Below, one piece after another: positions 45,766 to 56,700 of a stretch of 64,000 nt of DNA. The notes beneath the pieces were generated by a model. It made no database searches and was not told where the DNA came from. It saw only the letters and a program-made list of their open reading frames with translations. Source of the stretch: Ciona intestinalis (lineage: Eukaryota > Chordata > Ascidiacea > Phlebobranchia > Cionidae); NCBI RefSeq assembly GCF_000224145.3, contig NC_020174.2, forward strand, positions 460,520 through 524,519. The letters run 5' to 3'. The translations under genes and the position numbers were made by a program. How positions within the stretch are numbered: position 1 is the stretch's first letter; each line of letters opens with the position of its first letter.

Positions 45766-48700
45766 ATGAGAATCATTAGAAAGACGAACTTTTGGGTTTG
45801 TGTGGCCGTGGTTTTATTACTGGGCGTTATTTATCACATACATAAAAATCGCATTGAAAACATTCAAAGCAAAGTTGCCGCTGTAAAAAAAGGAATGACG
45901 GAAAAGGAGTTTACAAGAACCACTGGTGCAAATGGTGGAGAAACGACGGAAGAGGATGATGCATTGACTACGGGGCGGACGGTATGTTGGGTTCGGTTGT
46001 AGGTTAATGTTATATAGTAGGATGTGGGAAGATTTGGCACAAAATATCACCTTTAGTACGTAATATAGTAGGGTGGGGGAAGATGGGACACCTTTTCGTT
46101 TCATTTTCTCGTCTCTTTTGGTAGTAAACAAAGAACATTCAAAAAATTATAAAACCGTATCCTCACGACTCCCTTAGACTGTTTTTAAATGTTTAAAACA
46201 CGATCAGGATATTTGGATATTACGTGCTAAAGGTGTCCCGTCTTCCCCCACAGTACTGTATCTAAATTTCCTGATCGTATTTTGAACAATTAACAACGGT
46301 CTATATGAGTTGTGAAGATACGACTTAATAATTCTTTAAATTTTCTTTATTTACTACCAAACTGAACGAGAAAATAAAATGAAAAAGTGTCCCGTCTTCC
46401 TCCACTATACCGAACATTAATCTACAATCCCGGGGTTACACCGATTGTCATTGCCTCGACACGGGAGGATAAATTGGTTACATTCAAGTAAATTTCTAGC
46501 AGGAAGAAAACAAAAAAACAACTGAAGAAGTTTCATCAAAAACAACCGGGAAAACAGAACCTTCTAAAGAAGATAAATGTCGTGTACAAGATTACAACGA
46601 TATTAGTTCAATCCAACCGAGGATTAAATTAAACCCAAACAAGTTTTTACTCCCCTCTTTAGTTTGGGGACCAAACAACCAACTCTTGGGGTTTTTGGAT
46701 TCAATCGTTGTGGCAATTAAACTAAACAGGTATGAATGAATGAATGAATGAATGAATGTAACTTACTTTATCCTCGCGTGGCCGGAAAACGACAGTCGTT
46801 ATAACACGGGTTTAACACCTCGTGCCAGCTTACGAGTTCCATGCATGTTACTTTGTGGGTGATTATTTTTTGGGGGATTTTTTCTATTATTTTTTATGTA
46901 TGGCTGGCAATTTGGACAACCCATTAGTGACCACTGGGTTGGAGCAATTGCCGTTAAGTGTCTTGCCCAAGGACACATACGCCAACAGTGGTAGCAGCGA
47001 CGAGCCTTGAACCTATTATCTCTGGTTTACAGGCAGGCGCACTAACCACCATGCCACGGCGCCGGTAAAGGTATGAAGGGATTTTGATTCCACGACCACA
47101 ATAGACCGTTATTAATTGTTTAAAACGCGAACAAGTTGTCTGTATATGATGTACTAAAGGTGTCTCATCTTTCCCCACAGTACTATATAGGATACTTGTC
47201 AAAACTCGCATAGCGAGGCAACAACAGTAGTAATAAATCGGGTGTTCTGTTTTATAAACCTCTTCAGTTACCACCTATGTAACTTTGTGGGTGATTATTG
47301 ATTTTTTTTCTGTATGACTAAAGATATGGAATATAAGATACCACTATTTTACCTCCACAGGACCCTTGTCATCCCCTTGTTTTTCAAACATTCATCGGAT
47401 GGTGGAATGAACAGTTTGACTTCTGCCCTAAATCGGATAGACATCTTATATTTGGCTCATGCTATTTCTATAATTGACCTCGACCGTTTTAAGAAAATAA
47501 CTGGCGGATCAGTGGACGTTGTGTTTCAGGTGAAGTTGTATTAAAAGTAATGCATTGCTGTACCGTGGCAGCTCGTAAGCAGGGAAAATGTGTATGGAAT
47601 AGTCGAATAGACACCCGTGTAATAACGACTGTCGTTGCCCCGCCAGCGAGGAGTTATAATGAGTTATATTCATTCATCCATTCATTCATTTATTCATTCA
47701 TTCACTTACTCACGGAAAAGAACAAAAAAACATTTTAAACAGTATATTATGTTATCACAGACCAAAGTCACCGAAGCAGTCTCGTCAGGTATTCTTACTG
47801 GCGAAAACAAATTGGGAGTTAGAGTGATTCGAGACTCTGAGTTTCCTAAAGGTCGCATGATGCCTGGGTGGGAGGTGGAGAATCAAGTGGGTGAGCTTGA
47901 TATCGATGATCTACCGAAGACGTACAAGTAGGTTGTGTGTGTTGAATGGATTAAACTTAAACTTGAGGTGGCGGGGTGCTTATTTATAATGTACACTGAA
48001 ATGCAGCTATCTTTTTTTAACCAACTAAATCGCTATGTTACGCTTTGGTGACAATATATTTCTATGAGACGCACGTTAAAAAGTACTGTATATAGTATAA
48101 TGGGGGGGAAATGGGACACCTTTTCTAGAATTATAAAACCGCGTTTCCACGACTGCCATGTCAAGCGTTATTAATTGTTCAAAACACGATCAAGATATTA
48201 GATATAGTGTGGGGGACGACGGGACACCTTTAGCACATAATACCCAAATTTCCTGATCGTGTTTTAAACAAATAACAAGGGTTTATGGGAGTCGTGAGAA
48301 TACGATTTTATAACTATATGAATAATCTTTGTTTACCACCAAAGGCGACAAAAGAATGAAATGAATAGGTGTCCCATCTTCCCCCACCCTACTATATTAT
48401 GTGCTAAAGATGTCCCATGTTACCCCACCTAACTATGTTTTAAGTTTACATTTCTTTACAGGACAGATCTTCGCACAGCCATGATAGTAAATCCTTTTCA
48501 ATCGCTACGTTTATCCCCAGCAGAAGGTTTCGCCTCACAACCGTTCAATACGATAAACAAACTGACCGAGGAGGAAATTTTGAAATCACCAGCTAATATC
48601 ATTATGGATTTTGCGACTTATTCGATTAAAAGGCCCCCATATGCTGTTTATATAGCGGCGGATTTCGTGAAGAAAATTATAAATTCAGACTACATGGCTG

Positions 48701-49800
48701 TACATTGGCGGTAAGTATTTTATAACATAACTGAATATAGACGCTGCTGTGTTACAAAATATTCCTAATTGTTACGTGTATAGTATGCTGTGGAGTAATA
48801 TGGATACCACTTATACAGTAGGATGGGGGAAGATGGGACACCTTTAGCATATAATATCCTGATCGTATTTTAATCAGTTAACAACGGTCCATGGGGGTCG
48901 TGAGGATACCGTCTTATAATTCATTGAATGTTCTTTGTTTACTATCAAATGGGGCGAGAAGATAAAACGAAAAGGTGTCCCATCTTGCCCCACCCTACTA
49001 TATCACATAATATCCCATATTTCCTGATCAATATTTTAACAAATACCAACGCTTTTAGAGTCGTAAGAATACTGGTAGATAATTGCGTAAATATTCGTTG
49101 TTTATTACCTAATGGTCTGATTTATTTATATGATGAATGCATAATCATGACTGGAATAGACCAAACTATGGGTTAACGCCAGGTGCCTCGTCATAAATCG
49201 CACCAATGTAGCATAGAAATCGAATAAAATGCGTTTAGTTACGATTTGAAAATATACTGATTTGGGTATAATGTTCTTAGTTACAATTGGAACCTAATTT
49301 CGGTGAACTGCGACTTGGAAAAACTGTGGAACATACAACCGCGCGGAAGAGTTTGTGGTAGAACAATCCAACCTAAACAGATGGCAGATGCTATAGCAAA
49401 GAAAGCTTTGGAAATAAAAAAAGAGAAAAACTTGGATTCGTATCTTCCGATCTATATAGCTGCGCCCGGGGACCTGGAGGGTTTTGTGGGGAAAGTATCG
49501 GAGGAAATTGCGAGCTTACTTAAAGAAAAATCTCCGAAAATATTTCTACCTAAGGACTTGAAAGCGTTCGTGGACACGGAGTATCCTCCTGAGGTGTGCG
49601 GGTCAATCCGGCCAACTGAGAACGAGTTAATATCCTTGCTAGAAATGCAGTTGTTTACAACGAGTTTATCGTTTTTATATTCGGAAGATTCAACTTTATC
49701 GAGTGTTATAAAACACAACCGAAGATCCGAGTCTCATCCCTATGATAGCCCAGTGTATGAACTGATAACTGGTATCAAAAAGAACTCAAGGCTTCGTTAA
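45766..49800 (+). CDS. GDP-fucose protein O-fucosyltransferase-like type II membrane protein
   Basis: Six exons: 45766-45981, 46500-46729, 47361-47529, 47761-47927, 48462-48710 and 49281-49800; phases close to 516 residues. Residues 8-26 (NFWVCVAVVLLLGVIYHIH) are a single membrane anchor after a short basic N-terminus, giving a type II Golgi/ER topology. A Lys/Thr/Glu-rich stem follows. The catalytic part starts with FLLPSLVWGPNNQLLGFLDS and LNRTLVIP, the N-terminal motif of the O-fucosyltransferase family. DYMAVHWRYNW (about 337-347) supplies the conserved HWR-type arginine expected to bind GDP-fucose. The distal part (IYIAAPGD, then EVCGSIRPTENELISLLEM) fits the C-terminal half. Substrate is not predictable; not a plain POFUT1 or POFUT2. 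The start is the only ATG giving the anchor. Confidence 0.82.
46009..46412. repeat. Cluster of three MITEs in intron 1
   Basis: A ~55 bp left fragment (tatagtaggatgtgggaaga) at 46009 is followed by a complete inverted copy (46064-46258) and then a partial copy (46258-46412) lacking its left end. The three share boundaries, so they were inserted into or beside one another. Confidence 0.85.
46741..47066 (-). repeat. Full-length tRNA-derived SINE, minus orientation
   Basis: Read on the minus strand: a head gccgtggcatggtggttagt with a box A-like region, box B-like ataggttcaaggctcgtcgc, a body (tgtccttgggcaagacactt, gttgtccaaattgccagcca, acccacaaagtaacatgcat), then gttataacgactgtcgtttt and an ATTC tail of six units. 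This is the best reference copy in the window. Confidence 0.88.
47098..47192. repeat. Partial MITE
   Basis: aatagaccgttattaattgt, ttaaaacgcgaacaagttgt, gtgtctcatctttccccaca gtactatata; the left half is replaced by the SINE end. Confidence 0.75.
47205..47315 (-). repeat. SINE 3' fragment, minus
   Basis: catagcgaggcaacaacagt, aataaatcgggtgttctgtt, gtaactttgtgggtgattat. Confidence 0.75.
47560..47705 (+). repeat. SINE 3' fragment with ATTC tail, plus
   Basis: ggcagctcgtaagcagggaa, gtaataacgactgtcgttgc, cccgccagcgagg, then ttcattcatccattcattca. It ends about 55 bp upstream of exon 4 of the fucosyltransferase-like gene. Confidence 0.8.
48090..48440. repeat. MITE inserted within a MITE
   Basis: An outer left part (48090-48205: tatagtataatgggggggaa to acacgatcaagatattagat) is interrupted by a full copy (48205-48395, agtgtgggggacgacgggac to tcttcccccaccctactata). 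The outer right end follows (ttatgtgctaaagatgtccc atgttaccccacc). Confidence 0.85.
48815..49120. repeat. MITE within an older, decayed MITE
   Basis: Outer left remnant gctgtggagtaatatggata (48790), inner complete copy 48819-49005 (acagtaggatgggggaagat to ccatcttgccccaccctact), then outer remnant atatcccatatttcctgatc onward. Confidence 0.8.
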
Positions 49801-49811
49801 ACCATTTGTAT

Positions 49812-50200
49812 ATATAGTGTGGGGAGAGATGGAACACTTCATCACATAATATCGAAATACTCTGATCGTGTTTAAACAATCAACAACGGTCAATTGCAGT
49901 TTTGAGGATACGGTTTATAATTCTTTGAGTGTTTTTTACTACCAAATGGGACGACAGAATGGAATTAAACGGTGTCCCATCTCCACCCCCTATTATATAG
50001 TGTAGGGGGTAAGATGGATACCGTCAGCGCATAGTATTCCAGTTTCCTACTCAAGTTTTTAACGGTTTAATATTAAACAATGCTCCTTTAAAGTCGTAAA
50101 AAAACGGTTATATATAATCCTGTGAATATTCTTTGTTTACTGCTAAATAGAACGATAAAAAAGCATGGAAAAAGTACCTTGCCCCAACCCACTATAAAAC
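49812..50200. repeat. Two MITEs in tandem, one of each subfamily
   Basis: 49812-49998 (tatatagtgtggggagagat to tgtcccatctccacccccta) is followed at once by 50000-50200 (agtgtagggggtaagatgga to gtaccttgccccaacccact). They lie just past the fucosyltransferase-like stop codon, so are probably in its 3' flank. Confidence 0.85.
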
Positions 50201-50364
50201 GCATTTAAAATTGATAACTACCCACTGTACTTAAGCGTATAGATCAATATTTATCGTTTTGCGCAAAATGTCTCGTTATTTCTTTTTCGCTTACGGGTGC
50301 AATGATATCAATACAGAAATAATTTGAAGTTAAATGTAACGATTCTACCAGCGTAATATTCCTC

Positions 50365-50420
50365 TTCCTCATGCTCACTGTCGAGTTACAGGATAGGTAT
50401 CTTTTAATACACCAGGCGCG
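50365..50420 (+). repeat. Isolated minisatellite/SINE-like fragment
   Basis: catgctcactgtcgagttac, then atcttttaatacaccaggcg, matches the 71-bp unit and lies 25 bp from a SINE fragment. Confidence 0.6.
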
Positions 50421-50444
50421 ACGTCTATTTGTACCATTGAAGGA

Positions 50445-50560
50445 ATGTAAGCTATTTATTCTCGCGTGGCGGGGCAACGACAGTCGTTATAACAGTCGAT
50501 TGATCTGTTTTACACACCTCGTGCCAGTTTACAAGTTCCTGCGCATGTCTATTTCTTACT
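50445..50560 (-). repeat. SINE 3' fragment
   Basis: taagctatttattctcgcgt, ggcggggcaacgacagtcgt, cacacctcgtgccagtttac. Confidence 0.75.
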
Positions 50561-50704
50561 GTTAAGTTGCATAGTTAAAAAATGACCGAGAACTTGTACA
50601 CCAAACATATACATCTGATTGAAGCTCCCCGAAAATTATAAATATATATTTTTTGTGATTTCTGTAATGCAGCATGGTGAATCCCCTACAGATACAAATG
50701 CAAA

Positions 50705-51817
50705 ATGAAAGTTGTAATTTGTGGGGGTGGAATTATCGGCAATTGTGTGGCTTATTACTTGGGTGAAAGCGGTATAACCGATATTACTGTTGTGGAAAGA
50801 GACAAACTTGCGAATGCGGCTTCTGGAAAAGCTGGCGGGTTTTTAGCGCGAGATTGGTGTTGCGAATGTAGACAGTTGGATATTTTCGCAAAAACAAGTT
50901 TTGCTTTGCACCAAGAGCTTGCGACTAAATTTGACGGTAAAGCATCTTACGATTACCGGAGATTAGAAGCGTTTTCTGCGAGTTACGACGCTGATTTAAA
51001 GAAATCGGAGACAGAATTGGATTCTAAACGCGAACATTTGAAATGGTTTAACGGCCCAAACATAGTTGCCAAAAGTTGCAACAGTATTGGTACCAACGAA
51101 AATGTAGCGCAATTACACCCGTATAAGTTCGTAGACACTATTGCTGAATACAATTTATCAAGAGGGATTAAAGTTCTGGAAGATACTGCTATTGTTTCAG
51201 TTAAAACTGAGAAAGCAAAAGCTGTAGGAGTAGAACTGAGCAACCAAACCGAACTTGAATGCGACGTTTTAGTTTTATGTATGGGGCCGTGGACTGGTGC
51301 GGCAATTGAATGGTTTGATAGTTTACCATCATGTTATGGACAGAAGGGACATTCGATTGTTATTTTGCCTAAAACTGAACTGCCAGGTGAGGCTGTATTT
51401 ATGGAACTTGGGGGTCAATTTTCCCCCGAGATTTACCCTCGCCCAGACGGTCAAGTCTATGTTTGTGGGGTAACCGAAAACCCTCTCCCATCAAATGATT
51501 TACCTTTACCAGGTACCATTAAACCGACCGAAAACTCGTGCGAAAAACTTAAAGATATCGCAGGTAAAGTGTCGGACATTTTATGCGAGGGTGAAGTTCT
51601 AACATCTCAAGCATGCTACTTACCTCTAACTCATGATGGTCTTCCTATCATTGGGAAAGTCCCCCAAACTGAGAATGTATATGTAGCTGCAGGACACGGG
51701 TGTTGGGGGATTCTCAATTCAGCAGCTACAGGCAAATCACTGGCCCAACTTATCACTGGTTGCAACGAAGATGAAAAGATAAATATTGAAGCATTTAATC
51801 CAGGAAGGTTCAACTGA
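50705..51817 (+). CDS. FAD-dependent oxidoreductase, DAO superfamily, Tda3-like
   Basis: An intronless 370-residue protein. Residues 1-31 (MKVVICGGGIIGNCVAYYLG, then ITVVE) form the Rossmann dinucleotide fold: G7-x-G9-x-x-G12 and an acidic E31 for the FAD ribose. ASGKAGGFLARDW follows. The C-terminal FAD contact is THDGLPIIGKVP, then YVAAGHGCWGILNSAATGKS. This combination matches the DAO family group that includes yeast Tda3 and fungal putative oxidoreductases rather than D-amino-acid oxidase itself. The reaction is unknown. No signal peptide, membrane segment or peroxisomal SKL-type end (ends NPGRFN) is seen. An AG at 50671-50672 lies 33 nt before the start, so a 5' intron or trans-splice site is possible. 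Absence of introns is unusual beside its intron-rich neighbours. Confidence 0.88.
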   Translation: MKVVICGGGIIGNCVAYYLGESGITDITVVERDKLANAASGKAGGFLARDWCCECRQLDIFAKTSFALHQELATKFDGKASYDYRRLEAFSASYDADLKKSETELDSKREHLKWFNGPNIVAKSCNSIGTNENVAQLHPYKFVDTIAEYNLSRGIKVLEDTAIVSVKTEKAKAVGVELSNQTELECDVLVLCMGPWTGAAIEWFDSLPSCYGQKGHSIVILPKTELPGEAVFMELGGQFSPEIYPRPDGQVYVCGVTENPLPSNDLPLPGTIKPTENSCEKLKDIAGKVSDILCEGEVLTSQACYLPLTHDGLPIIGKVPQTENVYVAAGHGCWGILNSAATGKSLAQLITGCNEDEKINIEAFNPGRFN

Positions 51818-53747
51818 TATTTAATTCACAAACTTATTTATTCCTAGCTGAAGCAACTGCTGAGCAAGTTACATGGATTCTTTATATGAGATACTTTTTT
51901 GCATGTGTTATGTGTTTTTAAAATTTTAGTGAAATCTAGTGTGACATTGCCAAAATGCAGTTAAACTCATGGTCATTAAACATTGGGAACCTCATTGATT
52001 AATCATATTGTAATGTACTTTGGCTCCACACCCCTGGTCCAAAAATTGTTAACTTTCGGCCTGTGCACAACATTTCAATTTATTGCATTCTGGGTTTAAC
52101 ATAATATACCGCGGGAACCAAAAACTATATTACAATATACCGGATAGTAAGAGTAAAACAATCAGACATGTCCCATGGTTTATATAGACCTTTATTTAAA
52201 GACCTTGCGCTTTAGAGTAGTTTTGTTTTTGTTAAAACACAATTTTCACAAACATGTAAATATTAACAGTTTATTATTTAATATTGTTTTCGTTTTTACA
52301 GTTCACTTAAAAAATCCTCTAACACAAAACTACCAATAACAATGTAAATTAAACAAAACTTATAATGAAATTAACCTCTTAAGTCAAAAGTGCCAATTTT
52401 TTTTAAATTGTACTTTACCCTGAACATCAGAACTACTAAGCCTATACGCGCTGTACCTTATGCGATAATACGGCCTTAAAAATTGTCCTAATACAAACTC
52501 CAGACTGTTTACTATATATCTATATTTAACTTGCATGAAATTTTACAGCATACTTGAACTTGTCTACCTTGATTTTATTTGTTCTGCACTATTGATGTAT
52601 ATTGTGCTGGTTGTTTAAATTATCTAGTATGTTTCTTTAAAATGATCTTTGGTTTGTGGTGCCTTTGCAACAGTTCACAATAAATTTAAAATATCTGAAC
52701 CCTTTTCTTATTAAACACAAGTCAGTAGAATGCAAAATTTAATATATTTCAAGCAAGCAAGAACTTTTTAATTACAAAAACCATAAATATTGAAAGCGGA
52801 AATGCAACATTTTCATAACTTTTGTGTATAATTCGCAATATGAGGGCTAGAGGTAAAAACCCAGTTCAAATATTGTTGCCAAGTAATAATTTATTATTTT
52901 GTGGAGGTTTCTGGGTTTGCAAAGAGACCAGTGTTGTCCTGTGTTTGCACTACATTTTAAATTTCTGTGCAACACTGAAAATTATAGGAATGTAATGCAA
53001 ACCGCAGGGGAACACTGGGGTATCAGGATTATGGCAGAATTATGTTTATTTTGGTTGAAGTTATAAATGCAATTCATTTCACCAAAGCATAAGAGTACAG
53101 GAATACTAATAATAATTCGTATATATATAACACATGATATAGAAATGTAAAGATTTGGTACACAAGTGTGTTGGGGAAAAAGGTTTGAAAAAATTACAAA
53201 AAACACAAATTTGCAATAAACACCAAACAGGAACTTGAAAACGTTTATAAGATACCGATTAATTCATTGTCAGTTAGGAACCATGCAGAAGCTTTGTAAA
53301 AAGAAGTTAAGTAGTAATTCACTGCACACAATTATATGGAATGATAATGATAACCAGACACTGCAAAACAAACTGTTACCATTGATCTACCCGTCAAGCT
53401 GTTGGTGTTTTGGACATAAAACAAAAACAGTGTTAGTGAGAAACTGACAGTTGCTTAAGTACGTATACTGGTTATGTGGTGCAGACTGAAAGTGCAATAA
53501 CTTTGTTAGAAAATTCATTCATAAGCATACGAATAATGAAAATGTTTTAAAACCTCTGGATCTTTTTGTTATCATGTACAAAGTAGTGGCAGTTCATACA
53601 CTTGCAAGTGTAGACTTTGTTTAATACAAACTTCTGTACTTTAAGAACGAAATACGATTTAAAACGTTAAAATCACGTTTTTGGCAGCGTTAGTCTACTA
53701 CTCATGAAGAATAATTGATACAATGTAATCTACAGTGGGTATAAATA
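51818..53747. other. Convergent 3' region
   Basis: 3' flanks of the oxidoreductase (plus) and the SLC4 gene (minus). It holds one solitary 131-bp repeat unit at 51928-52030. An AATAAA lies near 52679 on plus, and AATAAA complements near 53050-53045 and 52888 on minus. No coding sequence is supported. Confidence 0.55.
51928..52030 (+). repeat. Solitary diverged unit of the 131-bp repeat
   Basis: gtgtgacattgccaaaatgc, gggaacctcattgattaatc and gtactttggctcca match the array at 37893-38680 in the same order and strand. Confidence 0.85.
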
Positions 53748-56700
53748 TTATTCAGGCATATTAGCATCGTTGTATTCATCCATGTTTCGACTCGTAACGC
53801 TCGTTTTCGTTTCAGAACTGTCAAGCTGATCGGATGAAAGAAATGTTATTTGGAAGCGAAAGTTGTAGCTCGTGTTAGATGAAAGCTGGTAGTTTGTAAA
53901 ACACTAACGCTTTATTGAAATGAGTGAATACGGCTTTTTTATCCTCGAATGACAGGAACACGTGTGTTCTGTTTCAAACATCTTACGCCTATTTAAACTT
54001 CAGCGATTGGATTTTTTCATATGACTGACATTGTAGACAACCCATAAGTGAGAAATGGTTTGGGACAATTCATGTTTTATGTCCTATCCAAAGCACACAT
54101 ATGCCCACCATGGTAGCAACGTCTAGCATTGAACCTGGCATACTTGGGTACTGCAAGCATTTTAACCATAAAGCTGGGAACCCCAACTTTTGCCAAACAA
54201 CCTTTAATTGCTAAGTTGATGAAATTTTTAAAGATGGGCGAGTATGGAATACATTGGTGTTTTAACAACGAACCCATGCAGTATCCACACAACTAGTTAA
54301 ACATTGTTATCCGATTAAACTTTGTTAATCTAGATTCTCTTACATGCTGATTGTTACACCTTTGTTACGCAATCAAGCTCATTATTACATCAGCAGTAGT
54401 GATGCCGTACCAGTGCTTCCAGGTTAAAAGTAGGAAAGATAAAAAGCATTGCCAGTTAAAAATGGCAATGTTGTGGAATAACAAAAGGCAGTGTTGCCAA
54501 AAAAGTATGAATTTACATAAAGTTACTTTACAATAAAGATAAAGTAATTACAGTACAGTGATGCGCAATAATAAATGAAACTTGTGCATAGCTATGGTTA
54601 CCTCAGCAATTTCTTTAGGAGTGAAAAACTTGGGCAACACAAAATATCTTAGTGGGATGGTCATCACTAGAAAGAACGGGAACGCGATTTGTGCCGCGGT
54701 TGATTTTACGATCCATAGAATTGCGAGGCAGATGATTTGGATGAAAGTGAAGATGTGAATCTTCATGTGACGAACCTGTGGGAGAGGGTGTTTTGGTATT
54801 CAACAAGAGAATGACAGAAAAATCTTTTAGGTTTATTCTGATCATTGCAGCTTATGCATATAAATGATACCAATAGATCACCCAATCATAGTAGATCTTA
54901 GGCCCGATAAAGTTTTTCTCACAATTTATTTTTCACCCCAACATAGAAGGCAATAGAACTATAATAGAGGCCTAATACAGCTCTTCACAATTTATTTGTC
55001 AATATCTAACGAACACATGTCAATCTAACCATGCATGAAGTAGTTCATAAAATAAGCAAAGTAATATTTATTTAATATAGGTTAGATACCATGGTAAAGT
55101 AGGCCATCTGGGTTATTAGAATTAGCCTTAGTATGACTTACCACTTCCACGTAGCTGAAATCCGGATAATGCTTTGATGGCATGAACAACATTTCAATTC
55201 GATCGATGAATTGAACCCCTGTTAATGATGTCACACCCATATATAGGAATATACCAAACAATACAGCGAGTGGTATCTCACTCAACACAGGTTGCATCAG
55301 GATGGAAAGTCCTGTGTGTAAGGTGGAGGGTTGTATTGGTATGTGGATGGGTGGTAATTATAATCAATATTGTGAATTTATTTATCCTTGCATGATGGTA
55401 AAATTAATAGCTTTAACTTGGATATCAGGTATGCTACTGCACACCATGCATGGTGTATTCATACACCTCATGCTCGCTGTCGAGTTATAACATGAGTGTC
55501 TTCTTATACACCAGACACACATGGTGTATTTATACACCTTGTGCTCACTGTCAAGTTATAACATGGATGTCTTCTTATACACCAGACACACATGGTGTAT
55601 TCATACACCTCATGCTCACTGTCGAGTTATAACATGAGTGTCTTCTTATACACCAGACACACATGGTGTATTTATACACCTTGTGCTCACTGTCAAGTTA
55701 TAACATGGATGTCTTCTTATACACCAGACACACATGGTGTATTCATACACCTCATGCTCACTGTCTAGTTATAACATGAGTGTCTTCTTATACACCAGAC
55801 ACACATGGTGTATTCATACACCTCATGCTCACTGTCAAGTTATAACATGGATGTCTTCTTATACACCAGACACACATGGTGTATTCATACACCTCATGCT
55901 CACTGTCTAGTTATAACATGAGTGTCTTCTTATACACCAGACACACATGGTGTATTCATACACCTCATGCTTACTGTCGAGTTATAACATGAGTGTGTTC
56001 TTATACACCAGATACACATGGTGTATTCATACACCTCATGCTCACTGTCGAGTTATAACATGGATGTCTTCTTATACACCAGACACACATGGTGTATTCA
56101 TACATGATACACCTCATGCTCATTGTCAAGTTATAACATGGGTGACTTCTTGTACACCAGACACACGTGGTGTATTCATACACCTCGTGCTCACAGTTGA
56201 ACTATAACATGGGTGTTCCATTCCATACACGCATACATGTGTAACACAGTCATACCAACTATGGTCTGTCATGCACCTGTTGTAACTTCATATTAAGTAC
56301 ACTCATATGTTAAAGCCATATTATTTATGCCTTTAATATATCACATAAAAAGCCAAATACATTCAGCCCTCAATTTATTAAGTAGGGCCGTGTATTCAGT
56401 TATTTATTCACCTCATGCTCACTGTAAAGGTAAAACATAGGTGTCCTATTTTATACTTTACGTGGTGTAACAAAGTGAAATAAAGTAAATAGATTCATAC
56501 AACCATTGCTACTTTTAATACACCCATGTGTTAAAGCCATATTATTTTAGCCACATTCATTCAACCTTTAAAATATTAAGCATTGCAAGCACAAAACATA
56601 AGAAGTTGTAACGTACCTAAACAAGCGTTGACCACAAACACGGTGACACGCTGTTCCTTCGTTCCCTCAATCTTCGGTTTATCTCCGGGGGCTTGGGTTT

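Noticed and set aside
46741..47066. A functional tRNA gene in the SINE head
   Set aside because: Box A- and box B-like words exist, but no cloverleaf with intact acceptor stem and anticodon could be drawn; it is a tRNA-derived retroposon head.
50675..50740. Upstream ATG at 50675 as start of the oxidoreductase
   Set aside because: It is in a different frame from the FAD-binding fold; at most it is a short upstream reading frame.
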